Shown here one piece after another: positions 1 to 5,853 of a stretch of DNA of 6,913 nt. Under the pieces are notes generated by a model. It saw nothing but the letters and a program-made list of their open reading frames with translations, made no database searches and had not been told where the DNA came from. A program made the translations under genes and the position numbers. Every line of letters starts with the position of its first letter. Positions within the stretch are counted from its first letter, which is position 1. Source of the stretch: JAUVYV01 sp964585535 (GTDB taxonomy: Bacteria; Planctomycetota; Phycisphaerae; Sedimentisphaerales; Anaerobacaceae). Where the stretch lies: contig CAZPDW010000111.1 in the NCBI GenBank assembly GCA_964585535.1, positions 1-6,913 of the forward strand, given 5' to 3'.

Positions 1-2250
1 AGCGGTAAGACCGCCGGGCTGGCCCCGCTGGTATTGGCTGCTGAAGCTGACAGTATCCTGCCTCTTGCCCTCCAGGTTCAGCCCTTCCGGCAAAAACACA
101 CCTATTAAAGCGCTCAAAGCCGACCAGTCGTAATCGAGATTTGCCTTGCCTTTGACTTGCTGTCTGTCGCCCTGAGTGTCCTGGCTCAGGCCAATCTGCA
201 TCTTTATATTGGGACTCTTCAGTTCCATTTTGCGTATGGCCCAGCTTTGCTGCGCCTTATCGTAGTCGCCGTCAAACGTTAACGTCACCTGCTTCTGAAC
301 AAAGGGCGCTTTGCCCGGCGATATAAGCACCAGGTTCGACAGCTTTACCGAATCGGTCGAAATGCTGTAGAGCTGCCCGCGCGAAGTGACCGAAACCTGC
401 CCCTGCGCCGTCCCCGACAACTGCATCTGTTTTTTCATCGCCCCGAGCAGCACCGCGTATGGCTGGAGCTTCGCCAGGTCGATACCGCCGGCGGATGCGA
501 CGAGCTTCATCGGCTCAGCGGATTTCCCGCCGAGCGGCACAACCGCATCACGCACACTCACCTGCCCGAAGCTTGCCTTTGCAGCGAAAGATTTAATCGA
601 GAGGATGTTGTCCTTTCTGTCAACGTCGAACGCAAAGCTCATATCAGCCGACGGCTCCGAGACACTGTTGCCGTCCGCCGAGAGAAGGAAATTCTTCGCC
701 CCGGCCGAGCCGGTTACCGCCACCTGCCCGCCCTGGGTCGATACCTGTCCATTGCCGGCTAATTCGCCCGCAACGTTGTACCTGCCGAAATCCACGAATT
801 GGCCCAGCTCGGCCTGAAGTCTCGACAAATCCACGTCGGCCCTGTACTTCAATTGTTTGCTGTCGCCGGTACAATCGACGGCGGCAAAGGCCGACGAGAC
901 GGCCAATTTGTCAAACTTTACCCCCTGTGTTTCCGGTGAAACTTTCGCCTCGACAGTTACGGCTTGCGAGAGGGCAACCGGCTTACCATCGACTATACCC
1001 GCTAAGCCGGCGAGATTTGCCTGCGCATAAAGCTTCTTTTGCCCATTTTCTGTCAGCGTATCAACGCTGCCGGTCAGTTTGCCGGACGTTACCTTCATAT
1101 TTTCTTTTACCGCCAGCGTGTGCGACAACTGGCTCATCACGGCGGGAACGTCACATTCGAAATTTGCCTTCAGCTCGTACTTTGAATCCGGCCTGACAAG
1201 CTCGGCTAATGAGCCGAACGTGGTCGGGGCGACGCCGTTCGCCTCGGCCCTGAAGAAGTCCGCCTGCACGGTGAGCTTCTCGACGTTCATCAAATCACCC
1301 TGTCGATTCAGCCGAACTCCCACATCAAGCGTATTCGTCCTGACGGTATCACCTTTTAGCTGTTCGGCCTTGACCTGAAGGTTTTTAGCATTTACCGCAC
1401 CGTCCAGTTTTTCAAGCTCGCCGTTTTTCAAAACACCGTTTATGTTCGCGTTTACAATGCCCTCGGCCTGCACTTTGGCCCCGGCCAGGTCGAGAATCGG
1501 CCCAAGCGATGCAAGGTTCAGGTCCTTGACCTCGATTGTCACATCTCCGCTTGTACCCGCAAGTGTCCAGCCCGTCTTCGCCGCCGGTTTTACCTTACCC
1601 GCTGCGCTGAGCTTTGACCGGCCGCCGGAATCCTTTACGGTAACACTCATATCAAAACTGCTCTGCTCGCCGGGCGGGCGAAGTGCAAGTTTGCTATTAA
1701 TCTCCGAAAGCTCGGCCTGCTCTTTGCCCGACTTGACCAACAGTTTTCCGTCGTTGACGACGAGGTCGATTCGCTTCACAGGCAGAGCCGCGGCCTTGCT
1801 TCGCCTGCGGGCTGTCTGCTTTTGAGCCGGCTCTTGTTTGCCCGCGGTGGTTTGCTTTTGCAAATCTATTTCAACGCTGGGCTCGTCTATCACGGTTTTG
1901 CCGAACGAGGCAGTGCCCGTCAGCAGCGAAAGGTAATGCGGCTTTGTGGCAAAGCCCTTCACCGCCACTTTCGTTCGTCCGCCGGTGTCCTTAAAGCTTA
2001 TATCACTTACCTTTATCCCCCTGAACCAGCCCATTGAAACAGATGCAAAATCCAGCGTGCCGTCGATTGAACTGTTGGCCTTGGCGAGAATCATCTGCCG
2101 TGCCCTGCCGCTCGATACGAAAACGGGGATGAAAATAAACGCCGCAGCCGCCAGCAGAACTAAAACAACCAGCAGTATAAAGGCGAATTTTCGTATTGCT
2201 TGCCTTGGTTTCTTAGTTGGTTTGCTTTGTTCTTTATGTGTCTCGGTCAT
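1..2250 (-). CDS. AsmA-like membrane-anchored protein, C-terminus beyond the left edge
   Basis: Reading in from position 2250 there are 750 codons with no stop, and the frame leaves the window at position 1. The ATG at 2248-2250 is supported by a GGAGG Shine-Dalgarno at 2259-2263 with an 8-nt spacer. The protein has a basic cytoplasmic tail (residues 1-21), one hydrophobic helix (about 21-45) and then a long region expected outside the inner membrane. Residues about 50-130 have the AsmA N-terminal pattern: a helix after the membrane segment, a G-x-L-x-x-x-x-V strand, an I-x-V-S-D-I-S-F strand and an I-D-E-P-S-V-E-I-D-L strand. Residues 131-155 form a Lys/Gln/Arg-rich linker. The rest is a long run of alternating beta strands, as in AsmA/DUF748/TamB-like proteins. 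Family members are implicated in envelope biogenesis and bridge-like lipid transport between membranes; the specific substrate here is unknown. No catalytic motif is seen. The family call is good, the exact subfamily uncertain. Confidence 0.8.
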   Translation of the reverse strand, partial: MTETHKEQSKPTKKPRQAIRKFAFILLVVLVLLAAAAFIFIPVFVSSGRARQMILAKANSSIDGTLDFASVSMGWFRGIKVSDISFKDTGGRTKVAVKGFATKPHYLSLLTGTASFGKTVIDEPSVEIDLQKQTTAGKQEPAQKQTARRRSKAAALPVKRIDLVVNDGKLLVKSGKEQAELSEINSKLALRPPGEQSSFDMSVTVKDSGGRSKLSAAGKVKPAAKTGWTLAGTSGDVTIEVKDLNLASLGPILDLAGAKVQAEGIVNANINGVLKNGELEKLDGAVNAKNLQVKAEQLKGDTVRTNTLDVGVRLNRQGDLMNVEKLTVQADFFRAEANGVAPTTFGSLAELVRPDSKYELKANFECDVPAVMSQLSHTLAVKENMKVTSGKLTGSVDTLTENGQKKLYAQANLAGLAGIVDGKPVALSQAVTVEAKVSPETQGVKFDKLAVSSAFAAVDCTGDSKQLKYRADVDLSRLQAELGQFVDFGRYNVAGELAGNGQVSTQGGQVAVTGSAGAKNFLLSADGNSVSEPSADMSFAFDVDRKDNILSIKSFAAKASFGQVSVRDAVVPLGGKSAEPMKLVASAGGIDLAKLQPYAVLLGAMKKQMQLSGTAQGQVSVTSRGQLYSISTDSVKLSNLVLISPGKAPFVQKQVTLTFDGDYDKAQQSWAIRKMELKSPNIKMQIGLSQDTQGDRQQVKGKANLDYDWSALSALIGVFLPEGLNLEGKRQDTVSFSSQYQRGQPGGLTA

Positions 2251-2258
2251 TGTATCGG

Positions 2259-2263
2259 CCTCC
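2259..2263 (-). promoter_or_regulatory. Shine-Dalgarno of the AsmA-like gene
   Basis: On the minus strand GGAGG lies 8 nt before the ATG at 2250. It fixes the start of the AsmA-like gene and shows that the gene has its own translation initiation, not translational coupling to frr, which ends 176 nt upstream. Confidence 0.8.
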
Positions 2264-2350
2264 GAAAAACGATTGCAGTTCCGGTTCCAAAACGACATCA
2301 ACCAACATACCGACAGAACACATCCGGCCTTACGGAAAGCCAAAAAAAAC

Positions 2351-2373
2351 TTCTCGGCTTGCTCACAGGCCGG
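2351..2373 (-). terminator. weak candidate intrinsic terminator after frr
   Basis: On the minus strand CGGC-C-UG, loop UGAG, CA-A-GCCG gives a short stem with one mismatch. It is followed by AGAAG and then eight U residues (2342-2349). The U run starts five bases after the stem and the stem is short, so this is a weak terminator. The same bases are used more stably in the larger 50-nt hairpin at 2324-2373, so the two folds would compete. If functional it would end the rpsB-tsf-pyrH-frr transcript before the AsmA-like gene. Confidence 0.25.
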
Positions 2374-2426
2374 TCCGCTGCAAATCCCGTCTTAATATGC
2401 CTACGGGCAAAAATCCCTTCGGCCAA

Positions 2427-2993
2427 TCAGCTCAAATCCTGCATTATGTCATCGGATTTGTGCTTCACTACTTCATCGATTTTTCTCGTGTAATTTTTCG
2501 TGGTCTCGTCAATCTGCTTTTTGCCCTTTTCGAGGTCGTCTTCGGTGACGAGCTTATCTTTCTGCTTTTGCTCCAGGTGCTTGATTCCATCCCTGCGTAT
2601 ATTGCGGATACTCACCTTTGTCTGCTCGCCAAGCTGCCTGACCTGGGCTGAAAGCTGTTTTCGCCTCTCCTCGCTCAAAGGCGGAATGTGCAGGCGGATA
2701 ATCTTGCCCTCCACCAACGGCGCCAGGGACAGCTCGCTGCTCTTTATCGCTTTCTCGATGTCCCTGATTGAAGAGGGGTCGAACGGCTTTATAACTATCA
2801 TATCCGGCTGAGGGGCGGCGAGAGTTGCAAGCTGCTTCATCGGCGTGCTGCTGCCGTAATAATCAACCCTGATATTCTCGACCAGGCCGGTCGAGGCCCT
2901 GCCGCTGCGAATGCCTTTCAGCTCGTCATGCAGAACTTCCACCGCCTTTTTCATCCTGCTCTCAATCTCATCGAGAATCTGTTTTACAGGCAT
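2427..2993 (-). CDS. frr: ribosome recycling factor
   Basis: This 188-residue protein is ribosome recycling factor, which with EF-G splits the 70S ribosome after termination in the cytoplasm. It matches the family's usual length of about 185. Visible family signatures are the helix-1 segment ending in G-I-R-S-G-R-A-S-T (27-35), V-D-Y-Y-G (43-47) followed by S-T-P-M-x-Q-L-A, the K-P-F-D segment (69-72), I-E-K-A-I-K-S-S-x-L (79-88), I-P-P-L-S-E-E-R-R-K-Q-L (103-114), and the long helical stretch with K-V-S-I-R-N-I-R-R-D (126-135). The ATG lies 14 nt after the pyrH stop, with a G-run (GGGGG) about five bases before it as the likely ribosome binding site. This close spacing and shared strand indicate co-transcription with pyrH. 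Stop is TGA at 2427-2429. Confidence 0.98.
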   Translation of the reverse strand: MPVKQILDEIESRMKKAVEVLHDELKGIRSGRASTGLVENIRVDYYGSSTPMKQLATLAAPQPDMIVIKPFDPSSIRDIEKAIKSSELSLAPLVEGKIIRLHIPPLSEERRKQLSAQVRQLGEQTKVSIRNIRRDGIKHLEQKQKDKLVTEDDLEKGKKQIDETTKNYTRKIDEVVKHKSDDIMQDLS

Positions 2994-3007
2994 AACAACC
3001 CCCGCTG

Positions 3008-3724
3008 CTAACAGATTAATGTCCCGACCTGCTCGCCGGAAATGGCCCTGGTTATGTTGCCGGCCTTGAATATGTTCAAAACTATAATCGGAATGTTGTT
3101 CTCACGGCAAAGACTTATTGCCGAATGGTCCATTATCCGCAGATTCTTCTTCAGCACATCGTCGTACGACAGCTTCTTATATAGCTTTGCGTCGGGGTTT
3201 TTCTCCGGGTCGTCGCTGTAAACGCCGTCCACCTTCGTTGCCTTGATTAGCAAATCTGCATCCAGCTCCGAGGCCCGCAGCGCCGCACAGGTATCCGTGG
3301 TAAAAAAAGGATTTCCGGTTCCGCCGGCCAATATCACCGCCCTGCCCCGCTCTAAGTGCCGCAGGGCGCGCCTGCGAATAAAGACCTCGCATAAAGCCGG
3401 AACCTCAATCGCACTGAGAACCCTTGTTTCCCGGCCCTGCTTCTCCAGCGTCTCCTGGAGCGCACAGGCGTTGATTATCGTGGCAAGCATCCCTATATAG
3501 TCGGCGGTATTTCTCGGTATGCCGCTTATCTTCGAAAAGCTTTGGCCTCGAAGAAAATTGCCCGCTCCGACAACAACGGCCACCTGTGGGCCGGCCCGGC
3601 TTGTTTCAGATACGCGCTGGGCCAACGATTCCAGGGGCTCGGCCTCTATCCCGAATCCGTCTGTCCTGCAAAAACTCTCCCCGGAAAGTTTCAACAGCAC
3701 CCGCTTGTACCTGCTCTCTGGCAT
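3008..3724 (-). CDS. pyrH: UMP kinase
   Basis: This 238-residue protein belongs to the amino-acid-kinase-fold bacterial UMP kinases, which phosphorylate UMP to UDP with ATP in pyrimidine nucleotide synthesis; E. coli PyrH is hexameric and nearly the same length (241). Visible motifs are K-L-S-G-E (12-16, phosphate-binding), V-V-V-G-A-G-N-F-L-R-G (50-60), R-N-T-A-D-Y-I-G-M-L-A-T (71-82, UMP-binding side), A-G-G-T-G-N-P-F-F-T-T-D-T (133-145) and K-A-T-K-V-D-G-V-Y-S-D-D-P (161-173, nucleotide site). The glycine triplet usual before Asn in the second motif reads G-A-G here. The start ATG is 34 nt after the tsf stop; the ribosome binding site is weak (GGA four bases before the start). Position between tsf and frr is the classical bacterial arrangement. 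Confidence 0.98.
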   Translation of the reverse strand: MPESRYKRVLLKLSGESFCRTDGFGIEAEPLESLAQRVSETSRAGPQVAVVVGAGNFLRGQSFSKISGIPRNTADYIGMLATIINACALQETLEKQGRETRVLSAIEVPALCEVFIRRRALRHLERGRAVILAGGTGNPFFTTDTCAALRASELDADLLIKATKVDGVYSDDPEKNPDAKLYKKLSYDDVLKKNLRIMDHSAISLCRENNIPIIVLNIFKAGNITRAISGEQVGTLIC

Positions 3725-3758
3725 CTAATCCGTTCTTTGATTTTAAAGACACAGGTTC

Positions 3759-4619
3759 CTATCCGACCTCGAAGCGAACGAACCTTTTGATATTCGCCTC
3801 GCCGCCGGCTGACTTGGCCGCCTCCGAGAGGACATCCGCAACCGTTTTGCTGTCGTCTTTGACAAAGGGCTGCTCCAGGAGGCAGCTCTCGGAGTAAAAC
3901 TTCTTCATCTTGCCTTCTATGATTTTTTCGATTATCTGCGGCGGTTTATTTTTAATTTGCGCCGCGAAGATGCCCTTCTCCCGCTCGACTGTCTCGGCGT
4001 CCACGCCGTTTCTGTCCAGCGTCAGCGGTTTAATGGCGGTAATGTGCATTGCTATATCAGCCGCCGCCTGCTCAAGCCGGCCCGCAGCGGCTGTGTTCTC
4101 GTCGCTGGTGGCGATATGAACCATAGCACCGACTTTTCCGTTGAAGTGGATGTACGTGCCTATCAGCCCCGGCTCGTCGAGCACATATTTTTCATAGTCG
4201 CCTATCTGCACTTTCTCGCCTGTTTTACTGACTGTTTCGGCGATGACTTCCGATAATTTTTTACCGTCAATTTCCGTTTCCCGGAGGTTATCTGCGCCGC
4301 TATCGGCCTTGCATTTGGCCACATAATCTCCAAAAAGGTCAACAGCGGCTGTGAAATCCTCGCTCCTGGCGACAAAATCAGTTTCACAGCACAGCGTGGC
4401 AAGTGAAGCCCATTTGCTGCCTTTTGCAGCGATAACGAGGCCCTCTGAGGTTTCGCGCTCGGCTCGCTTAGACAGGGTTGCAAGGCCCTTCTTGCGCAAT
4501 ACACCCATCGCCTCGTCGATGTCTCCGTTTGCCTGCTGCAGCGCCTTCTTGCAGTCCATCATCCCCTGGCCGCTCATCCTGCGAAGTTTCATTACCGTCG
4601 CAGCCGAAATTTCCGCCAT
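3759..4619 (-). CDS. tsf: translation elongation factor Ts
   Basis: This 286-residue protein is EF-Ts, the guanine-nucleotide exchange factor that releases GDP from EF-Tu. Its length matches that of E. coli EF-Ts (283). The N-terminal UBA-like domain is clear: V-M-K-L-R-R-M-S-G-Q-G-M-M-D-C-K-K-A-L (9-27), then G-D-I-D-E-A and L-R-K-K-G (41-45). The core EF-Tu-contacting motif T-D-F-V-A-R is at 80-85, preceded by C-C-E. The dimerisation-domain region shows A-M-H-I-T-A-I-K-P, and a later segment K-P-P-Q-I-I-E-K-I-I-E-G-K and L-L-E-Q-P-F-V-K-D matches the C-terminal family pattern. The start is fixed by AGGAG at 4628-4632 with an 8-nt spacer. It lies 113 nt after rpsB, its usual partner, and 34 nt before pyrH. 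Confidence 0.98.
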   Translation of the reverse strand: MAEISAATVMKLRRMSGQGMMDCKKALQQANGDIDEAMGVLRKKGLATLSKRAERETSEGLVIAAKGSKWASLATLCCETDFVARSEDFTAAVDLFGDYVAKCKADSGADNLRETEIDGKKLSEVIAETVSKTGEKVQIGDYEKYVLDEPGLIGTYIHFNGKVGAMVHIATSDENTAAAGRLEQAAADIAMHITAIKPLTLDRNGVDAETVEREKGIFAAQIKNKPPQIIEKIIEGKMKKFYSESCLLEQPFVKDDSKTVADVLSEAAKSAGGEANIKRFVRFEVG

Positions 4620-4627
4620 ATCGAAAG

Positions 4628-4632
4628 CTCCT
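4628..4632 (-). promoter_or_regulatory. Shine-Dalgarno of tsf
   Basis: AGGAG on the minus strand sits 8 nt before the tsf ATG at 4617-4619. It confirms the start that leaves the UBA-like domain intact. Confidence 0.8.
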
Positions 4633-4732
4633 GTCTGTTAAATTTTGCCGTCAATTGTGTATCCGCCGTCGGTTCGACTCAGAAGCGATTATCTTTAACC
4701 GGGTGAGCCCGACCTGTTCAGCCGTAACCTTA

Positions 4733-5635
4733 TCAGGCGTCCGGTTCGCCCTGTTCACCGCTTTGCTCGGCGGAAACGTTCTTGTGGAGCTCAACGCCGT
4801 TCTCGCCGGAGACGCCCTGCATACTCTCGGCGTCCTTGTTCTCAACGGCGACGACCGGCCCTGACTTGTCTTCATGCTTCTCGGCGCGGGCCAGAACAGT
4901 CCTTCGCGAGCGAGTTCGTTTCGGTCTCGGCCTGCTCTGCTGCTGTACCGGCGCCATCGTCCTGCCGATTGCCACCGCATCCGCCAATTCGTTGAGTATC
5001 AAATCAATCGCCCGTATCGAATCGTCGTTTGCCGGTATCGCCACATCCACAGAATCGGGGTCCGAATCCGTATCGATAATGCCGACCGTGGCAATACCGA
5101 GCTTCTTCGCTTCATGCAGGGCAAGGTATTCCTTTCTCGCATCGACTACAACCACCACACCCGGCAAACGCGACATTTTCCGGATGCCCTCGAGGTTGCC
5201 CTTAATCTTGCGCATCTCGCGTTTGAGCCGCGACGCCTGTTTTTTGCTCTCGCTCTGCAGAGTCCCGCTCTGCTGCATTGCTTCGAGCTGCTCTAATCTT
5301 TGAAGGCGGGAGCGAATTGTCCGAAAGTTGGTCAGCGTCCCACCGAGCCAGCGCTGCACAACATAGTGCATCCCGCACTTTTTCGCCGATGCTTCAACCG
5401 ACTTCTGCGCCTGGCGTTTTGTACCCACAAAAACAACGTCCCTGCCCGAGCTGACGACCTCTCCAATCAGCTTTCTGGCAATCAGAAGACCCTTCAGCGT
5501 TTTTTTGACGTCGATGATATGAATCTTGCCGCGCTTGGCGAAAATAAAAGGGGCCATCCTGGGATTCCAGCGGTTAGCGCTGTGGCCGAAATGGACCCCT
5601 GCATTGATTAGCTCACGTGCCAAATCTTTAGCCAC
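4733..5635 (-). CDS. rpsB: 30S ribosomal protein S2 with long C-terminal tail
   Basis: Ribosomal protein S2 binds the head-body junction of the 30S subunit. Numbering from the GTG at 5633-5635 (300 residues), family motifs are A-G-V-H-F-G-H (12-18), R-W-N-P-R-M-A-P-F-I-F (22-32), H-I-I-D (39-42), F-V-G-T-K-R-Q-A-Q (69-77), R-W-L-G-G-T-L-T-N-F (95-104), the coiled-coil insert (about 110-155), D-A-R-K-E (165-169), E-A-K-K-L-G-I (175-181) and P-A-N-D-D-S-I-R-A-I (201-210). The conserved core ends near 224. A further tail of about 76 residues follows, Arg/Lys-rich at 235-250 and then acidic; E. coli S2 has 241 residues in all. GTG is preferred over the in-frame TTG codons at 5650 and 5647 because GGAGG at 5641-5645 lies just before it and inside the longer reading. 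It is the first gene of the translation cluster. Confidence 0.96.
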   Translation of the reverse strand: MAKDLARELINAGVHFGHSANRWNPRMAPFIFAKRGKIHIIDVKKTLKGLLIARKLIGEVVSSGRDVVFVGTKRQAQKSVEASAKKCGMHYVVQRWLGGTLTNFRTIRSRLQRLEQLEAMQQSGTLQSESKKQASRLKREMRKIKGNLEGIRKMSRLPGVVVVVDARKEYLALHEAKKLGIATVGIIDTDSDPDSVDVAIPANDDSIRAIDLILNELADAVAIGRTMAPVQQQSRPRPKRTRSRRTVLARAEKHEDKSGPVVAVENKDAESMQGVSGENGVELHKNVSAEQSGEQGEPDA

Positions 5636-5640
5636 AAAAA

Positions 5641-5645
5641 CCTCC
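5641..5645 (-). promoter_or_regulatory. Shine-Dalgarno deciding the rpsB start
   Basis: GGAGG followed by five T residues leads directly into GTG at 5633-5635. The resulting N-terminus M-A-K-D-L places A-G-V-H-F-G-H at residues 12-18, like characterised S2 proteins (about 10-17). An upstream TTG start would put this ideal site inside the gene. Confidence 0.8.
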
Positions 5646-5699
5646 AACAAAGCTTAACACATCTTCCACCGCCGTCACACGCGGACGACTGAACTTGGC

Positions 5700-5728
5700 A
5701 CACTAATCCAAACCCAAAAGGATGTCAA
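5700..5728 (-). promoter_or_regulatory. sigma-70-type promoter of the rpsB-tsf-pyrH-frr operon
   Basis: On the minus strand a perfect -35 box TTGACA (5723-5728) is followed by a 17-nt spacer and TAGTGT (5700-5705), a -10 box matching the consensus at three of six positions, including the first T, the A and the last T. A/T-rich sequence just upstream of the -35 (5729-5760) could act as an UP element. Transcription would start near 5693 and give a leader of about 58 nt before rpsB. It lies directly downstream of the terminator of the previous gene, as expected for the head of an independent operon. Confidence 0.6.
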
Positions 5729-5779
5729 GAATTTTTATCCCGACAATTTTCCCTAAATATAGTCATACTTAGTGCTTGT

Positions 5780-5817
5780 ATAAACAACCGGGGCCTCCCT
5801 TGAAGGGGAGGCCCCGG
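5780..5817 (-). terminator. intrinsic terminator of the LamG gene
   Basis: A perfect 12-bp GC-rich stem (5806-5817 with 5788-5799) encloses a 6-nt loop. On the minus strand it is followed by TTGTTTA, a T-rich run; the other side is not T-rich, so the signal points in the direction of the LamG gene. It starts 36 nt after that gene's stop codon and insulates it from the rpsB operon. Confidence 0.9.
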
Positions 5818-5853
5818 ACTGCTGCATAACAAAACAGCTAAATCGTCATACCA

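Larger units (their letters stand above)
2251..2426 (-). other. frr to AsmA-like intergenic segment, possible structured RNA
   Basis: These 176 nt contain no recognised gene. As minus-strand RNA they can form a two-part hairpin at 2324-2373. The outer arm is a perfect 7-bp stem, CCGGCCU with AGGCCGG. After a 6/6 internal loop comes a 10-bp inner stem, AAGCCGAGAA with UUUUUGGCUU (two G-U pairs), closed by a GUUU loop. Nearer frr, the segment at 2399-2423 forms an imperfect 9-position stem, and CCCGU at 2403-2407 could instead pair with ACGGG at 2386-2390. An eight-U run (2342-2349) lies inside the main hairpin. It could be a 5' leader element of the AsmA-like gene, a 3' end of the frr transcript or a dispersed genomic repeat; the sequence alone does not decide. 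Confidence 0.4.
5636..5853 (-). other. intergenic region between LamG gene and rpsB
   Basis: These 218 nt hold, in minus-strand order, the LamG terminator, an A/T-rich stretch, the rpsB promoter and the rpsB leader. The leader contains only short possible stems (for example CCGC with GCGG around an 8-nt loop near 5670-5685). I do not recognise a known ribosomal-protein leader motif in it, and no small gene is supported. Confidence 0.6.

Noticed and set aside
644..874. A 76-codon minus-strand frame inside the AsmA-like gene
   Set aside because: It is a different frame of the same strand, Arg/Gly-rich in the manner of a shifted GC-rich gene, and is fully contained in the real coding frame.
2275..2304. 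Promoter-like pair TTGATG...TGCAAT before the AsmA-like gene
   Set aside because: The match is only moderate, the spacer is 18 nt, and transcription would start almost at the Shine-Dalgarno, leaving too little leader to be convincing.
386..2395. Several open frames of 70-150 codons on the plus strand across the left third
   Set aside because: They lie opposite the uninterrupted 750-codon AsmA-like frame, have no family motifs, and mirror its codon pattern; they are antisense shadows.
2200..2651. Plus-strand open frames crossing the frr to AsmA-like gap
   Set aside because: They extend across the ends of two real minus-strand genes, their predicted residues show no conserved pattern, and no ribosome binding site was found.
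4620..4732. Possible terminator or attenuator between rpsB and tsf
   Set aside because: The only hairpin seen, CGGG-CTCA-CCCG, is short and has no following T run; the gap is more likely just spacer within the operon.
4782..5303. A 173-codon plus-strand open frame opposite rpsB
   Set aside because: It is Ser/Thr/Cys-rich with no domain pattern and lies wholly antisense to the well-conserved S2 core.
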